Counted from the stretch's first letter, positions 28,510 to 39,997 are shown. The stretch is DNA of 64,000 bases from Pseudomonas quebecensis (GCF_026410085.1 NZ_CP112866.1:744001-808000), one strand, 5' to 3'. The notes: generated by a model not told the origin, from the sequence alone. Numbers and translations: made by a program.

Positions 28510-29001
28510 ATGAGACTGACTACAAAAGGCCGATACGCGGTAACCGCCATGCTTGATCTGGCTTTGCACGCGCAAACCGGGCCGGTGTCCCTGGCCGATA
28601 TCTCCGAGCGCCAAGGCATTTCCCTGTCCTACCTTGAGCAGCTGTTCGCCAAATTGCGCCGCAGCAATCTGGTCTCAAGCGTACGTGGGCCAGGCGGTGG
28701 CTACCAGTTGTCCCGCGATATGCAGGGTATCCAGGTAGCCCAGGTGATCGACGCGGTCAACGAATCGGTCGATGCCACCAAATGCCAGGGGTTGGGTGAC
28801 TGCCATGCCGGCGACACCTGCCTCACGCACCATCTGTGGTGTGACTTGAGCCTGCAGATCCATGAGTTTTTGAGTGGTATCAGCTTGGCTGATCTTGTGA
28901 CTCGCCGTGAGGTGCAAGAAGTAGCCCAGCGTCAGGACCAGCGCCGTTGCAACACCAAGGCGCCGCGTCTGGACAAGATTGAAGCGTCCGCCGTCGAGTG
29001 A
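28510..29001 (+). CDS. iscR: Iron-sulfur cluster regulator IscR
   Basis: Rrf2-family repressor of 163 residues that binds a [2Fe-2S] cluster and controls the isc operon. The winged-helix domain ([32 protein letters not shown]) and the three cluster Cys with the adjacent His ([18 protein letters not shown]) are complete. Longer in-frame readings upstream would run through the operator and the REP element; the ATG before [10 protein letters not shown] is the conserved start. It is the first gene of the full ISC cluster. Confidence 0.97.
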   Translation: MRLTTKGRYAVTAMLDLALHAQTGPVSLADISERQGISLSYLEQLFAKLRRSNLVSSVRGPGGGYQLSRDMQGIQVAQVIDAVNESVDATKCQGLGDCHAGDTCLTHHLWCDLSLQIHEFLSGISLADLVTRREVQEVAQRQDQRRCNTKAPRLDKIEASAVE

Positions 29002-29051
29002 CAGCCGCAGAGCTAACGGCACGCCAGCCAGCCTGATTTAGGAGAAAGTCC

Positions 29052-30266
29052 ATGAAATTGCCGATTTACCTTGATTACTCAGCGACCACCCCGGTTGATC
29101 CGCGTGTCGCGCAAAAGATGAGCGAATGCCTGCTGGTTGACGGAAACTTCGGCAACCCGGCCTCCCGTTCCCACGTATTCGGCTGGAAGGCCGAGGAAGC
29201 GGTCGAGAACGCTCGTCGCCAGGTTGCCGACCTGGTTGGCGCAGACCCGCGTGAAATCGTCTGGACCTCCGGTGCCACCGAGTCCGACAACCTGGCAATC
29301 AAGGGCGCGGCGCATTTCTACGCGAGCAAAGGCAAGCACCTGATCACCACCAAGATTGAGCACAAGGCTGTCCTCGACACCATGCGCCAACTGGAGCGTG
29401 AAGGTTTCGAGGTGACTTACCTTGAGCCGACCACCGACGGTATCGTCACCCCGGCCATGATCGAAGCCGCGCTGCGTGAAGACACCATCCTGGTTTCCGT
29501 GATTCACGTGAACAACGAAATCGGCACCATTAACGATATCGCAGCCATTGGCGAGCTGACGCGCTCCAAAGGCATTCTGCTGCACGTCGACGCTGCTCAG
29601 TCCACCGGCAAGGTCGACATCGACCTGTCGAAGCTGAAAGTCGATCTGATGTCGTTCTCCGCTCATAAGACCTACGGTCCCAAAGGTATCGGTGCGCTCT
29701 ACGTAAGCCGCAAGCCGCGCGTACGTATCGAAGCCACCATGCACGGCGGCGGTCACGAGCGCGGCATGCGTTCGGGCACCCTGGCGACCCACCAGATCGT
29801 CGGCATGGGTGAAGCCTTCCGTGTGGCCAAGGAAGACATGGCTGCCGAAAACGTGCGCATCAAGGCCTTGAGCGACCGCTTCTACAAGCAGGTCGAAAAC
29901 CTCGAGGAGTTGTATGTCAACGGCAGCATGACCGCCCGCGTCCCGCACAACCTGAATTTGAGCTTCAACTATGTCGAAGGCGAGTCGCTGATCATGGCGC
30001 TCAAGGACCTGGCGGTTTCTTCTGGTTCTGCCTGCACCTCGGCTTCGCTTGAGCCTTCGTACGTACTGCGCGCCCTGGGCCGCAATGACGAACTGGCGCA
30101 CAGCTCGATCCGCTTTACGTTCGGCCGTTTCACCACCGAAGAGCAAGTCGACTACGCCGCGCAGAAAGTCTGCGAAGCCGTCAACAAACTGCGTACTTTG
30201 TCGCCGCTGTGGGACATGTACAAAGACGGTGTCGACATTTCCAAGATCGAGTGGGCGGCACACTAA
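29052..30266 (+). CDS. iscS: Cysteine desulfurase IscS
   Basis: PLP enzyme that takes sulfur from cysteine and passes it to IscU and other acceptors. The 404-residue length is exact for the family. It shows the start [42 protein letters not shown] (PLP lysine), and the mobile catalytic Cys loop [25 protein letters not shown] lies 7 nt before the ATG. Confidence 0.98.
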   Translation: MKLPIYLDYSATTPVDPRVAQKMSECLLVDGNFGNPASRSHVFGWKAEEAVENARRQVADLVGADPREIVWTSGATESDNLAIKGAAHFYASKGKHLITTKIEHKAVLDTMRQLEREGFEVTYLEPTTDGIVTPAMIEAALREDTILVSVIHVNNEIGTINDIAAIGELTRSKGILLHVDAAQSTGKVDIDLSKLKVDLMSFSAHKTYGPKGIGALYVSRKPRVRIEATMHGGGHERGMRSGTLATHQIVGMGEAFRVAKEDMAAENVRIKALSDRFYKQVENLEELYVNGSMTARVPHNLNLSFNYVEGESLIMALKDLAVSSGSACTSASLEPSYVLRALGRNDELAHSSIRFTFGRFTTEEQVDYAAQKVCEAVNKLRTLSPLWDMYKDGVDISKIEWAAH

Positions 30267-30287
30267 CTATAGAAGCCGCCACCCAGG

Positions 30288-30329
30288 CTCTGTAGGAACG
30301 TGGCGCATACCGCAGGCGTTTCTACAGGG
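30288..30329 (+). promoter_or_regulatory. Stem-loop in the iscS-iscU intergenic region
   Basis: CTCTGTAGGAACG (30288-30300) can pair with CGTTTCTACAGGG (30317-30329), apart from G-T wobbles, around a 16-nt loop. It lies 21 nt after the iscS stop and 36 nt before iscU. There is no T run, so it is more likely an mRNA processing or stability element than a terminator. Confidence 0.55.
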
Positions 30330-30365
30330 TTCCAGAGCGGCCCTGATGAGTGAGGATTCAGTACC

Positions 30366-30752
30366 ATGGCTTACAGTGAAAAGGTCATCGACCACTACGA
30401 AAACCCCCGCAACGTCGGCAAGATGGACGCGGAAGACCCGGATGTAGGCACCGGCATGGTCGGCGCTCCGGCGTGCGGCGATGTCATGCGCCTGCAGATC
30501 AAGGTTAACGATGCCGGCGTCATCGAAGACGCCAAGTTCAAGACCTACGGTTGCGGTTCGGCCATCGCCTCCAGCTCCCTGGCGACTGAATGGATGAAAG
30601 GCAAGACCCTGGATGAGGCTGTAACCATCAGCAACACTCAGCTGGCCGAAGAACTGGCCTTGCCGCCCGTGAAAATTCACTGCTCGGTACTCGCTGAAGA
30701 CGCCATCAAGGCGGCCGTTCGCGACTACAAGCAGAAGAAAGGCTTGATCTAA
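30366..30752 (+). CDS. iscU: Iron-sulfur cluster scaffold IscU
   Basis: Scaffold on which new [2Fe-2S] and [4Fe-4S] clusters are built. At 128 residues it carries the three cluster Cys and the Asp ([35 protein letters not shown]) and the HscA-recognition LPPVK motif. It is located between iscS and iscA as usual. Confidence 0.98.
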   Translation: MAYSEKVIDHYENPRNVGKMDAEDPDVGTGMVGAPACGDVMRLQIKVNDAGVIEDAKFKTYGCGSAIASSSLATEWMKGKTLDEAVTISNTQLAEELALPPVKIHCSVLAEDAIKAAVRDYKQKKGLI

Positions 30753-30780
30753 GCATTTGGCGACGAGTAAGGAGTCAACG

Positions 30781-31104
30781 ATGGCTATCAGCATGACAGA
30801 AGCGGCTGCGCGGCACGTGCGACGCTCCCTGGATGGGCGCGGTAAAGGTGAGGGGATTCGTCTGGGTGTTCGCACCACGGGCTGTTCCGGCCTTGCCTAC
30901 GTGCTGGAGTTTGTCGACGAGGTGGTTGAGGAAGATCAGGTGTTCGAGAGTCACGGCGAGAAAGTGATTATCGACCCCAAGAGCCTGACCTACCTGGACG
31001 GCACCGAACTCGATTTCGTCAAGGAAGGGTTGAACGAAGGTTTCAAGTTCAACAACCCCAACGTCCGCGGTGAATGTGGCTGCGGCGAAAGCTTCAACAT
31101 CTGA
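30781..31104 (+). CDS. iscA: A-type iron-sulfur carrier IscA
   Basis: Carrier that delivers Fe-S clusters to target proteins, 107 residues. The three ligand Cys are in [10 protein letters not shown] and [11 protein letters not shown]. The ATG is chosen because GGAG lies 8 nt upstream; an in-frame ATG 24 nt earlier has no RBS. Confidence 0.97.
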   Translation: MAISMTEAAARHVRRSLDGRGKGEGIRLGVRTTGCSGLAYVLEFVDEVVEEDQVFESHGEKVIIDPKSLTYLDGTELDFVKEGLNEGFKFNNPNVRGECGCGESFNI

Positions 31105-31112
31105 GGCTATTC

Positions 31113-31634
31113 GTGGGTACTCCTTGTCATTTCGCTTTATTCGAGTTGCAGCCGAGCTTTCGGCTGGACCTTGAGCAGCTTGCCACGCGCTACCGAGAGT
31201 TGGCACGTGGGGTGCATCCGGACCGCTTTGCCGACGCTTCCGAGCGCGAGCAACGCCTGGCGCTGGAGCAATCGGCCAGCCTCAACGAAGCCTATCAGAC
31301 CCTCAAGAGTCCGCCGAAACGCGCGCGCTATCTGCTCGCGATGAACGGTGGCGAGTTGCCCTTGGAAGTCACGGTGCACGATCCCGACTTCCTGATGCAG
31401 CAGATGCAGTGGCGCGAAGAGCTCGAAGAGTTGCAGGACGAAGCCGATCTGGCGGGTGTCGCGGTCTTCAAGCGTCGTCTGAAAACGGCCCAGGAAGAGC
31501 TCAACGAAAGCTTCGCAGCCTGTTGGGATGATGCAGCGCAACGTGAACAGGCCGAACGCCTGATGCGGCGCATGCAGTTCCTCGACAAGCTCTCCTACGA
31601 AGTGCGCCAGCTAGAAGAGCGCCTCGACGATTAA
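31113..31634 (+). CDS. hscB: J-type co-chaperone HscB
   Basis: J-protein that brings IscU to HscA, 173 residues. The N-terminal J-domain has an intact HPD ([12 protein letters not shown]), and the C-terminal three-helix domain binds IscU. The start is GTG (before [11 protein letters not shown]), with GAGG about 6 nt upstream; a longer in-frame reading overlaps the iscA end and is not supported. Confidence 0.95.
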   Translation: MGTPCHFALFELQPSFRLDLEQLATRYRELARGVHPDRFADASEREQRLALEQSASLNEAYQTLKSPPKRARYLLAMNGGELPLEVTVHDPDFLMQQMQWREELEELQDEADLAGVAVFKRRLKTAQEELNESFAACWDDAAQREQAERLMRRMQFLDKLSYEVRQLEERLDD

Positions 31635-31684
31635 CCCAGCGCTGCCCCGTTGCACGCCTGATTGACAGATAAGACCTGATTACC

Positions 31685-33547
31685 ATGGCTCTACTGCAGA
31701 TCGCCGAACCCGGCCAAAGCCCTCAACCGCACCAGCGACGCCTGGCGGTGGGGATTGACCTGGGCACCACCAATTCCCTGGTTGCTGCCTTGCGCAGCGG
31801 CCTGTCCGAGCCGTTGCCCGATGCCGATGGCCAGGTGATCCTGCCGTCTGCCGTGCGTTACCACGCCGATCGCGTCGAGGTCGGCGAATCCGCCAAGCTC
31901 GCGGCCTCGGCCGACCCGCTCAATACCGTGCTGTCGGTCAAGCGCCTGATGGGCCGTGGTCTGTCCGATGTGAAACAATTGGGTGACCAACTGCCTTATC
32001 GGTTTGTTGGCGGTGAGTCCCATATGCCATTCATCGACACCGTCCAGGGGCCGAAGAGCCCGGTGGAAGTGTCGGCAGAAATCCTCAAGGTACTGCGCCA
32101 GCGCGCGGAAACAACCCTGGGCGGCGAGTTGGTCGGCGCGGTGATCACCGTGCCCGCGTACTTCGATGACGCGCAGCGTCAGGCCACCAAGGATGCGGCG
32201 AAGTTGGCCGGTCTCACTGTGCTGCGTTTGCTCAATGAGCCGACCGCGGCGGCCGTTGCCTATGGCCTGGACCAGCACGCCGAAGGCTTGGTCGCCATTT
32301 ATGACCTGGGCGGCGGCACCTTTGATATCTCGATCCTGCGTCTGACCGGCGGTGTCTTCGAAGTGCTGGCCACCGGCGGCGACAGTGCCCTGGGCGGCGA
32401 TGACTTTGATCACGCGATTGCGGGCTGGATCATCACCAGCGCTGGCTTGTCCGCCGATCTCGATCCAGGCGCGCAACGCAACCTGTTGCAAACGGCCTGT
32501 GCGGCAAAAGAAGCGTTGACTGACGCCGCATCCGTTGAAGTTTCCTACGGCGCCTGGTCGGCTCAACTGACTCGCGAGGCCTTCGATGCGCTGATCGAGC
32601 CGATGGTTGCCCGCAGCCTCAAGGCTTGCCGCCGCGCCGTACGTGATTCTGGTATCGAGCTCGAAGACGTGGGCGCAGTGGTGATGGTTGGCGGCTCCAC
32701 CCGCGTTCCACGGGTCCGTGACGCCGTAGCAGAGGCGTTTGGCCGCCAGCCACTGACCGAAATCGACCCGGACCAGGTGGTCGCCATCGGCGCCGCCATC
32801 CAGGCCGATACCCTGGCAGGCAACAAGCGCGATGGCGGCGAATTGCTGCTGCTTGACGTGATTCCGTTGTCGCTGGGCCTGGAAACGATGGGTGGGCTGA
32901 TGGAAAAGGTGATTCCGCGCAACACCACCATCCCCGTCGCCCGCGCCCAAGATTTCACCACGTACAAAGACGGCCAGACGGCCATGATGATTCACGTGCT
33001 CCAAGGCGAGCGCGAACTGATCAGCGACTGCCGCTCCCTGGCGCGCTTCGAATTGCGCGGCATTCCGGCGATGGTCGCCGGAGCTGCCAAGATTCGCGTG
33101 ACCTTCCAGGTCGACGCCGATGGCCTGCTGAACGTGGCCGCGCGCGAACTGGGATCGGGCGTTGAAGCCAGTATCCAGGTCAAACCGTCCTACGGCCTCA
33201 CCGACGGCGAAATCGCCAAGATGCTCAAGGATTCGTTCCAGCACGCCGGCGACGACAAGGTCGCCCGTGTGCTGCGCGAGCAGCAAGTGGATGCCCAGCG
33301 CCTGCTTGAAGCGGTGCAGGGGGCGCTGGACGCCGATGGCGAGCGCCTGCTGGACGCCGAAGAGCGCATGGTCATCGACCTGCAGATGCAGGAACTGGCC
33401 GAACTGATGAAGGGTAACGATGGTTATGCCATCGAGCAGCAGACCAAGCGTCTGTCGCAAGTCACCGATGCCTTTGCCGCCCGCCGTATGGATCAGACGG
33501 TCAAAGCCGCGCTGGCGGGCCGCAACCTGAATGAAATTGAGGAATAA
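31685..33547 (+). CDS. hscA: Fe-S cluster assembly Hsp70 HscA
   Basis: Specialised Hsp70 that releases clusters from IscU, 620 residues. The ATPase domain begins [14 protein letters not shown] and contains [14 protein letters not shown] and [15 protein letters not shown]. The substrate domain includes [18 protein letters not shown]. It follows hscB after 50 nt and is the chaperone arm of the isc operon. Confidence 0.97.
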   Translation: MALLQIAEPGQSPQPHQRRLAVGIDLGTTNSLVAALRSGLSEPLPDADGQVILPSAVRYHADRVEVGESAKLAASADPLNTVLSVKRLMGRGLSDVKQLGDQLPYRFVGGESHMPFIDTVQGPKSPVEVSAEILKVLRQRAETTLGGELVGAVITVPAYFDDAQRQATKDAAKLAGLTVLRLLNEPTAAAVAYGLDQHAEGLVAIYDLGGGTFDISILRLTGGVFEVLATGGDSALGGDDFDHAIAGWIITSAGLSADLDPGAQRNLLQTACAAKEALTDAASVEVSYGAWSAQLTREAFDALIEPMVARSLKACRRAVRDSGIELEDVGAVVMVGGSTRVPRVRDAVAEAFGRQPLTEIDPDQVVAIGAAIQADTLAGNKRDGGELLLLDVIPLSLGLETMGGLMEKVIPRNTTIPVARAQDFTTYKDGQTAMMIHVLQGERELISDCRSLARFELRGIPAMVAGAAKIRVTFQVDADGLLNVAARELGSGVEASIQVKPSYGLTDGEIAKMLKDSFQHAGDDKVARVLREQQVDAQRLLEAVQGALDADGERLLDAEERMVIDLQMQELAELMKGNDGYAIEQQTKRLSQVTDAFAARRMDQTVKAALAGRNLNEIEE

Positions 33548-33550
33548 CTG

Positions 33551-33892
33551 ATGCCGCAGGTCACTTTTCTACCGCACGCCGAGCATTGCCCGGACGGCAT
33601 GGTCGTGGAGGCTGAGACCGGCAAGTCCCTTCTCGATGTCGCGCATGACAACCATATCGAGATCGAAAGTGCCTGTGGTGGTGTCAACGCGTGCACCACC
33701 TGCCACTGCATCATTCGTAAAGGTTTTGATAGCCTCAACGAGGCCGGTGACCTGGAAGAAGACTATCTTGACAGGGCGTGGGGCCTTGAACCGACATCGC
33801 GCTTGAGCTGCCAGGCAAAAGTGGGAACTGACGACCTCACCGTGGAAATCCCGAAATATTCGCTCAACCATGCGGCCGAAGCACCGCATTGA
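33551..33892 (+). CDS. fdx: [2Fe-2S] ferredoxin of the ISC system (Fdx)
   Basis: Electron donor for cluster assembly, adrenodoxin type, 113 residues. The four Cys ligands are in ESACGGVNACTTCHCI and RLSCQAKV. It begins 3 nt after hscA and is followed by iscX. Confidence 0.97.
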   Translation: MPQVTFLPHAEHCPDGMVVEAETGKSLLDVAHDNHIEIESACGGVNACTTCHCIIRKGFDSLNEAGDLEEDYLDRAWGLEPTSRLSCQAKVGTDDLTVEIPKYSLNHAAEAPH

Positions 33893-33906
33893 TTCAAGGA
33901 AATGTC

Positions 33907-34107
33907 ATGAGCCTGAAATGGGTTGATGTACAAGAAATCGCTATACAACTTGCTGAAGCTCACCCTGAGGTCAATCCTCTAACGGTCAACTTCGTCAAGT
34001 TGCGCAATTTGGTGTTGGAGCTGCCTGACTTTGACGACGTCCCGGACCGGGGCGGCGAAAAGGTTCTGGAGGCGATTCAAGGCCTGTGGATCGAAGAAGC
34101 AGACTGA
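33907..34107 (+). CDS. iscX: Fe-S assembly protein IscX
   Basis: Small acidic protein of 66 residues that binds IscS and modulates cluster synthesis. The conserved sequence LKWVDVQEIAIQLAE, DFDDVPDRGGEKVLEAIQ and the WIEEAD end are intact. The ATG has AAGGAAA about 5 nt upstream. It is the last gene of the isc operon and is followed by a terminator. Confidence 0.95.
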   Translation: MSLKWVDVQEIAIQLAEAHPEVNPLTVNFVKLRNLVLELPDFDDVPDRGGEKVLEAIQGLWIEEAD

Positions 34108-34140
34108 GTCGCCTTTTTACGCAGTTAGGCAATACCCAAT

Positions 34141-34172
34141 AACCCGCGTATAATTCGCGGGTTTAATTTTTC
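34141..34172 (+). terminator. isc operon terminator with promoter-like loop
   Basis: AACCCGCG and CGCGGGTT form a perfect 8-bp stem, followed by TTAATTTTT. The 7-nt loop is TATAATT, a perfect sigma-70 -10 hexamer 46 nt before the ndk ATG, so this element may both end isc transcription and start ndk transcription. A weak -35 (TTAGGC) lies 18 nt upstream of the hexamer. Confidence 0.7.
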
Positions 34173-34199
34173 GTAAATTACCGTTTCTGGAGTTACACC

Positions 34200-34625
34200 A
34201 TGGCTGTTCAACGTACTTTCTCCATCATCAAGCCTGACGCTGTTGCAAAAAACGTCATCGGCGAGATCACCACTCGTTTCGAAAAAGCCGGCCTGAAGGT
34301 TGTAGCCTCCAAGCTCAAGCAACTGTCCAAGGCTGAAGCTGAAGGCTTCTACGCTGAACACAAAGAGCGTGGTTTCTTCGGCGACCTGGTTGCTTTCATG
34401 ATCTCCGGTCCAGTTGTCGTCCAGGTTCTGGAAGGCGAAAACGCTATCGCTCTGAACCGTGAGCTGATGGGCGCTACCAACCCTAAAGAAGCTGCTGCCG
34501 GTACCATCCGCGCCGATTTCGCTGAATCCATCGACGCCAACGCCGTACACGGTTCGGACTCCGAAGCCGCTGCTGCTCGCGAAATCTCGTACTTCTTCGC
34601 CGCTACCGAAGTAACCACTCGCTAA
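34200..34625 (+). CDS. ndk: Nucleoside diphosphate kinase (Ndk)
   Basis: Balances NTP pools by gamma-phosphate transfer through a phosphohistidine. The 141-residue length is typical. It begins [20 protein letters not shown] and has the active-site His in NAVHGSDS. Codon use is strongly biased (GCT, GAA, CGT), pointing to high expression. Confidence 0.98.
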   Translation: MAVQRTFSIIKPDAVAKNVIGEITTRFEKAGLKVVASKLKQLSKAEAEGFYAEHKERGFFGDLVAFMISGPVVVQVLEGENAIALNRELMGATNPKEAAAGTIRADFAESIDANAVHGSDSEAAAAREISYFFAATEVTTR

Positions 34626-34653
34626 GCATCGGCTTAAGAGTGAAGGTGAATCC

Positions 34654-35802
34654 ATGACTACATCGACTGTAAAAACCAACCTGCTGGGTCTGACTCAACA
34701 GGAAATGGAAAAATTCTTCGACTCAATCGGGGAGAAGCGTTTCCGTGCCGGTCAGGTAATGAAGTGGATTCACCACTTTGGCGTCGACGATTTCGACGCC
34801 ATGACGAACGTCAGCAAAGCCTTGCGCGACAAGCTCAAGGCCATTGCCGAGGTGCGTGGTCCCGAAGTTGTCAGCGAGGACATTTCCAGCGACGGCACCC
34901 GTAAGTGGGTGGTGCGCGTGGCGTCCGGCAGCTGCGTCGAGACCGTTTATATCCCCCAGGGCAAGCGCGGCACACTGTGCGTTTCGTCCCAGGCAGGCTG
35001 TGCCCTGGATTGCAGTTTCTGCTCCACCGGCAAGCAAGGTTTCAATAGCAACCTCACCGCCGCCGAAGTGATCGGACAGGTGTGGATTGCCAACAAATCC
35101 TTTGGCAGCGTCCCGGCGACCGTCGACCGTGCCATCACCAACGTGGTGATGATGGGCATGGGTGAGCCGCTGCTGAACTTCGACAATGTCGTCTCGGCCA
35201 TGCATTTGATGATGGACGACCTGGGCTACGGCATCTCCAAGCGCCGTGTGACCCTCTCGACCTCCGGCGTGGTGCCGATGATCGATGAGCTGTCCAAGCA
35301 CATCGACGTTTCCCTGGCGTTGTCGCTGCACGCACCTAATGACGCATTGCGTAACCAATTGGTGCCGATCAACAAGAAGTATCCGCTTAAGATGCTGCTC
35401 GAATCCTGTCAGCGCTACATGTCGTCCCTGGGCGAAAAGCGCGTGCTGACCATCGAGTACACCTTGCTCAAGGACATCAACGACAAGGTCGAACACGCCG
35501 TCGAGATGATCGAGCTGCTTAAGAACATCCCGTGCAAGATCAACCTGATTCCGTTCAACCCGTTTCCCCATTCTGGCTACGAGCGGCCGAGCAACAACGC
35601 CATCCGTCGTTTCCAGGATCAACTGCACCAGGCCGGCTTCAATGTCACCGTACGCACCACCCGTGGTGAAGACATCGACGCCGCCTGTGGCCAATTGGTA
35701 GGACAGGTGCTGGATCGCACCCGACGCAGCGAACGTTATATCGCGGTACGCGAGCTGAGCGCCGCCGACGATATGCCGCAAAGCGCTGTGAATCGAACCT
35801 GA
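34654..35802 (+). CDS. rlmN: Dual-specificity 23S rRNA/tRNA adenine C2-methyltransferase (RlmN)
   Basis: Radical SAM enzyme that makes m2A2503 in 23S rRNA and m2A37 in tRNA, 382 residues. The cluster motif [14 protein letters not shown], the MGMGEPL SAM-binding segment, and the conserved catalytic Cys near the C-terminus (DIDAACGQL) are present. It follows ndk after 28 nt. Confidence 0.97.
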   Translation: MTTSTVKTNLLGLTQQEMEKFFDSIGEKRFRAGQVMKWIHHFGVDDFDAMTNVSKALRDKLKAIAEVRGPEVVSEDISSDGTRKWVVRVASGSCVETVYIPQGKRGTLCVSSQAGCALDCSFCSTGKQGFNSNLTAAEVIGQVWIANKSFGSVPATVDRAITNVVMMGMGEPLLNFDNVVSAMHLMMDDLGYGISKRRVTLSTSGVVPMIDELSKHIDVSLALSLHAPNDALRNQLVPINKKYPLKMLLESCQRYMSSLGEKRVLTIEYTLLKDINDKVEHAVEMIELLKNIPCKINLIPFNPFPHSGYERPSNNAIRRFQDQLHQAGFNVTVRTTRGEDIDAACGQLVGQVLDRTRRSERYIAVRELSAADDMPQSAVNRT

Positions 35803-35814
35803 GAGAGGATCTCT

Positions 35815-36573
35815 ATGCCCTTGCGCCTTGCGCTGCTTCTGTTGATTTTCGGTCTTGCGGCCGGGTGTGTTTCATCGGGCCATGACAGCCCGTTGCAAAC
35901 CGGCAAGGGCCGTGATGAAGCGCGAGTCGCTTATGTACAGCTGGGGTTGGGCTACTTGCGCCAGGGCATGAGCGAGCAAGCCAAGGTGCCGTTGAGAAGG
36001 GCCTTGGAGCTGGACGACAACGATGCCGACGCCAACGCCGCGCTCGCACTGGTGTTTCAGGCCCAGGCCGAGCCGGAACTGGCCGACGGGTATTTCCACA
36101 AGGCATTGGCTGCTCGTCCTGCCGACCCGCGGCTACTGAACAACTACGGCAGCTTCCTGTTCGAGCAGAAACGCTATGAGCAAGCTGCGCGTTATTTTCA
36201 GCAAGCGAGTGCCGATACCCTCTATCCTGAACGTTCGCGGGTGTTCGAAAACCTTGGAGTCGCCTCGATGCGCCTCGGCCAGCGTGAAAACGCTCGCCAG
36301 CACCTGGAAAAAGCCCTGCATTTGAACGCCCTTCAGCCCCGTGCCTTGCTTGAAATGGCTGAGTTGTCCTACGAAGACAGGCATTATGTGCCGGCGCGTG
36401 ACTATTACGAGCGTTTTAGCCTGCTCAGCGGGCAAAATGCACGTAGTCTATTGCTCGGCGTGCGCCTGGCGACGGTTCATGAAGAACGCGACACGGCCGC
36501 ACGATTTGGCCAGCAACTCGAACGACTCTATCCCGGTACCCCGGAATATCAGCAATACCTGTCGGAGCAATGA
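35815..36573 (+). CDS. pilW: Type IV pilus biogenesis/stability lipoprotein PilW (PilF)
   Basis: Outer-membrane lipoprotein pilotin for the PilQ secretin, 252 residues. The lipoprotein signal (LLLLIFGLAAGCVSS) places the lipidated Cys near residue 19. About six TPR units follow (LGLGYLRQGMSEQA; YGSFLFEQKRYEQAARYF; LGVASMRLGQRENARQHL). Its stop overlaps the rodZ start. The order rlmN-pilW-rodZ-ispG is standard in pseudomonads. Confidence 0.94.
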   Translation: MPLRLALLLLIFGLAAGCVSSGHDSPLQTGKGRDEARVAYVQLGLGYLRQGMSEQAKVPLRRALELDDNDADANAALALVFQAQAEPELADGYFHKALAARPADPRLLNNYGSFLFEQKRYEQAARYFQQASADTLYPERSRVFENLGVASMRLGQRENARQHLEKALHLNALQPRALLEMAELSYEDRHYVPARDYYERFSLLSGQNARSLLLGVRLATVHEERDTAARFGQQLERLYPGTPEYQQYLSEQ

Positions 36574-37574
36574 TGAAAGCGGCGCACCCGGAAGTTGTAG
36601 CAGCTAATCGCGTAAACCCAGGCGAGACCTTGCGTCAGGCCCGCGAAAGCAATGGTTGGTCGCTGGCGGAAGTGGCCCTCAAGCTCAATTTGACCACAAC
36701 GTCCCTGGCCAACCTGGAAGCCGGCGCGTTCGATAAGCTGCCAGGGCACACCTTTGCCCGTGGCTATATCCGCGCTTATGCCAAATTGCTGGGCATCGAC
36801 CAGGCCGTGCTGGTCCAGGAATTCGATCAGTTTACCGGTACCGACTCTCAGGGCAGCAGCGTGCATGGCCTGGGGCGAATCGAAGAGCCGGTGCGCGTTT
36901 CCCACACTATTTTGCGAATTGTCAGCCTGTTGCTGCTGATCGCCGTTATCGGCGGTGGTTTTGTCTGGTGGCAGGACCAAACATCCCAGCGCACCAAGGA
37001 CATGACCAGTAATGCCATGGAGCACGTCGAAGTCGAAAGCGCCGACGGCACCACCCAGATTCATCCGTTGGACGAGCCGGAAGACCAGGCCGTTGTAGAA
37101 GGGCAGGGCGTCGCTGAGGCGCCGCCCGCCACTGAGCAACCCGCGCCGCAAACCACCCCGGCCCCTGCTGCAAACGCCCCGGCGCCCGCGCCGGCGAACT
37201 CCGCGACGCCGGCTGCGCCGACGGTACAGGCCCATGTTCCCGCTGCTCCGGTACAGGCCCCGGCAACGACCGCGCCCGTCGCTCCTGCAGCCCCGGCGAT
37301 TTCACCGCCCACCACGCCTGCGCTGATTGCCGGTGACGGGCGAGTACAGATCACCTTCATCGCTGATTGCTGGACGCAGATCACCGATGGCAATGGCAAA
37401 GTGCTGTTTAGCGGTCTCAAGCGTAAGGGAGATACGCTTGACCAGGGCGGCAAGCCTCCTTTGACGCTGCGTCTGGGCTATGCCCGTGGCGCGCAAGTGG
37501 CCTACAACGGCCAGCCTGTGGACGTGGCGCCGTTCACCAGTGGCGAGACCGCTCGCCTCAAGTTGGGACAATAG
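36570..37574 (+). CDS. rodZ: Cytoskeleton protein RodZ
   Basis: Bitopic inner-membrane protein that links MreB to the cell-wall elongation machinery, 334 residues. An N-terminal helix-turn-helix domain ([32 protein letters not shown]) is followed by one transmembrane helix ([19 protein letters not shown]), a long Ala/Pro-rich linker of about 90 residues, and a C-terminal beta domain ([19 protein letters not shown]). Two ATG codons overlap the pilW stop (ATGATG); either could be the start. Confidence 0.94.
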   Translation: MMKAAHPEVVAANRVNPGETLRQARESNGWSLAEVALKLNLTTTSLANLEAGAFDKLPGHTFARGYIRAYAKLLGIDQAVLVQEFDQFTGTDSQGSSVHGLGRIEEPVRVSHTILRIVSLLLLIAVIGGGFVWWQDQTSQRTKDMTSNAMEHVEVESADGTTQIHPLDEPEDQAVVEGQGVAEAPPATEQPAPQTTPAPAANAPAPAPANSATPAAPTVQAHVPAAPVQAPATTAPVAPAAPAISPPTTPALIAGDGRVQITFIADCWTQITDGNGKVLFSGLKRKGDTLDQGGKPPLTLRLGYARGAQVAYNGQPVDVAPFTSGETARLKLGQ

Positions 37575-37576
37575 TC

Positions 37577-38686
37577 ATGCACGGCGAATCTCCAATCAAA
37601 CGTCGCGTATCGCGCAAGATCTGGGTCGGCTCGGTGCCGGTGGGCGGCGATGCTCCCATCGCGGTGCAGAGCATGACCAACAGCGACACCAATGACGTGG
37701 CCGCCACGGTTGCCCAGATCAACCGCCTTGAAGCCGCCGGCGTTGACATCGTTCGCGTGTCGGTGCCGGACATGGACGCCGCCGAGGCGTTCGGCCGTAT
37801 CAAGCAACTGGTCAAGGTGCCGTTGGTGGCCGACATCCACTTTGACTACCGCATTGCGTTGCGCGTCGCCGAATTGGGTGTGGATTGCCTGCGCATCAAC
37901 CCAGGCAACATCGGCCGCGAAGACCGTGTGCGCGCGGTGGTGGATGCTGCGCGTGATCGTGGCATCCCGATCCGTATCGGCGTCAACGCCGGTTCCCTGG
38001 AAAAAGACCTGCAGAAGAAGTACGGCGAGCCCACCCCGGCGGCCCTGGTTGAATCGGCGCTGCGCCATGTCGAGCACCTGGAACGCCTGAATTTCCAGGA
38101 CTTCAAGGTCAGCGTAAAAGCCTCCGACGTGTTCATGGCGGTAGAAGCCTACCGTTTGCTGGCCAAGGAAATTGTACAGCCGCTGCACCTGGGTATCACC
38201 GAAGCGGGCGGTTTGCGCTCAGGCACAGTGAAATCTGCGGTGGGTCTCGGTATGCTGCTCGCCGAAGGGATTGGCGATACTATCCGCATCTCCCTGGCGG
38301 CAGACCCGGTAGAGGAAGTGAAGGTCGGCTACGACATTCTCAAGTCCCTGCATTTGCGTTCCCGTGGCATCAACTTCATCGCTTGCCCAAGTTGCTCGCG
38401 GCAGAATTTCGACGTTGTGAAAACCATGAACGATCTGGAAGGGCGTCTCGAAGACTTGCTGGTTCCGCTGGATGTGGCGGTGATCGGTTGTGTGGTCAAC
38501 GGACCTGGCGAAGCCAAGGAAGCGCATATCGGCTTGACCGGTGGTACACCGAACCTGATTTACATCGACGGCAAGCCGTCGCAGAAGTTAACGAATGACA
38601 ATCTGGTGGATGAGCTCGAAAGGCTGATTCGCCAGAAAGCGGCCGAGAAGGTCGCGGCTGACGCAGCGCTGATCGCGCGCGGCTAA
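37577..38686 (+). CDS. ispG: 4-hydroxy-3-methylbut-2-en-1-yl diphosphate synthase (IspG/GcpE)
   Basis: [4Fe-4S] enzyme of the MEP isoprenoid pathway, 369 residues. The TIM barrel starts with [23 protein letters not shown], and the C-terminal domain holds the cluster Cys in [13 protein letters not shown] and [14 protein letters not shown]. It begins 2 nt after rodZ. Confidence 0.97.
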   Translation: MHGESPIKRRVSRKIWVGSVPVGGDAPIAVQSMTNSDTNDVAATVAQINRLEAAGVDIVRVSVPDMDAAEAFGRIKQLVKVPLVADIHFDYRIALRVAELGVDCLRINPGNIGREDRVRAVVDAARDRGIPIRIGVNAGSLEKDLQKKYGEPTPAALVESALRHVEHLERLNFQDFKVSVKASDVFMAVEAYRLLAKEIVQPLHLGITEAGGLRSGTVKSAVGLGMLLAEGIGDTIRISLAADPVEEVKVGYDILKSLHLRSRGINFIACPSCSRQNFDVVKTMNDLEGRLEDLLVPLDVAVIGCVVNGPGEAKEAHIGLTGGTPNLIYIDGKPSQKLTNDNLVDELERLIRQKAAEKVAADAALIARG

Positions 38687-38707
38687 GAACGAATTTAAGG
38701 ATTTGAT

Positions 38708-39997
38708 GTGAGCAAGTCTCTGCAAGCCATTCGTGGCATGAACGACATCCTGCCCGACCAGACGCCGCTGTGGCGCTACGTCGAAGGGACCGTCGCGCGC
38801 CTGCTGGATAACTACGGTTACAAGCAGATCCGCATGCCGATCGTGGAATTCACCGAGCTGTTCAAGCGCTCCATCGGTGAAGTCACCGACATCGTCGAAA
38901 AAGAGATGTACACCTTTGAAGACCGCAACGGTGACTCCCTGACCCTGCGTCCGGAAGGCACGGCCGCGTGCGTGCGCGCGGTGCTCGAACATGGTCTCAC
39001 TGGTGGCGGCCAGCCGCAGAAACTGTGGTACATCGGCCCGATGTTCCGTCACGAGCGCCCGCAGAAAGGCCGTTATCGTCAGTTTCACCAGATCGGCCTT
39101 GAAGTGTTCAACCTCGATGGCCCCGACATCGACGCCGAGCTGATCGTGCTGACCTGGCGCCTGTGGGGCATGCTGGGGATTCGCGATGCGGTCAAGCTTG
39201 AACTCAACAGCCTGGGCACCAGCGAGTCCCGGGGCCGCTACCGCGAAGCCCTGGTCGAGTTCCTGTCTGCGCGCCTGGATCAGTTGGACGAAGACAGCCA
39301 GCGCCGCCTGAAAACCAACCCGCTGCGTGTGCTGGACACCAAAAACGCCGATACCCAGGCAGTTCTGGTCGATGCGCCGAAAATGGCCGATTACCTGGAC
39401 GACGAATCCCGCACGCACTTCGAGGGGCTCAAGGCTCGCCTGGATGCGGCCGGTATTCCCTACGTGATCAACCCTAAGCTGGTACGCGGCCTGGACTACT
39501 ACAGCAAGACCGTATTCGAATGGGTCACCGACAAGCTCGGTGCCCAGGGTACCGTGTGCGCCGGTGGACGTTACGATGGCCTGGTCGAGCAGATGGGCGG
39601 CAAGCCGACTACCGGCGTAGGTTTTGCCATGGGCATCGAGCGGCTGATCCTGATGCTGGAAACCCTGGAGCAGGTGCCGGAAGACATTTCGCGGCAGGTG
39701 GACGTGTACCTGTGCGCCTTCGGCGAGGCTGCCGAACTGGCGGCCCTGACCCTGAGCGAAAAGGTGCGCGATCAGTTGCCCAACCTGCGTCTGCAGATCA
39801 ACGCCGGCGCCGGCAGCTTCAAGAGCCAGTTCAAGAAAGCCGACAAGAGCGGTGCGTTGTACGCATTGATCCTGGGCGACGACGAACTGGCCCAGCAAGT
39901 GATAGGTTTCAAACCCCTGCGTGGTCAGGGTGAGCAACAGAACATTGCCTTTGATGCGCTCGCTGCGCACTTGGCCACCTGCGTCGTGCAGGGTTGA
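38708..39997 (+). CDS. hisS: Histidyl-tRNA synthetase (HisS)
   Basis: Class II aminoacyl-tRNA synthetase, 429 residues. It begins [15 protein letters not shown], with motif 2 in [21 protein letters not shown], the His-specific [14 protein letters not shown], and motif 3 in [13 protein letters not shown], followed by the anticodon-binding domain. The start is GTG, with AAGGA about 8 nt upstream. Confidence 0.98.
   Translation: MSKSLQAIRGMNDILPDQTPLWRYVEGTVARLLDNYGYKQIRMPIVEFTELFKRSIGEVTDIVEKEMYTFEDRNGDSLTLRPEGTAACVRAVLEHGLTGGGQPQKLWYIGPMFRHERPQKGRYRQFHQIGLEVFNLDGPDIDAELIVLTWRLWGMLGIRDAVKLELNSLGTSESRGRYREALVEFLSARLDQLDEDSQRRLKTNPLRVLDTKNADTQAVLVDAPKMADYLDDESRTHFEGLKARLDAAGIPYVINPKLVRGLDYYSKTVFEWVTDKLGAQGTVCAGGRYDGLVEQMGGKPTTGVGFAMGIERLILMLETLEQVPEDISRQVDVYLCAFGEAAELAALTLSEKVRDQLPNLRLQINAGAGSFKSQFKKADKSGALYALILGDDELAQQVIGFKPLRGQGEQQNIAFDALAAHLATCVVQG

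Noticed and set aside
31691..33460. 589-codon open frame opposite hscA
   Set aside because: Antisense shadow caused by codon bias in hscA.
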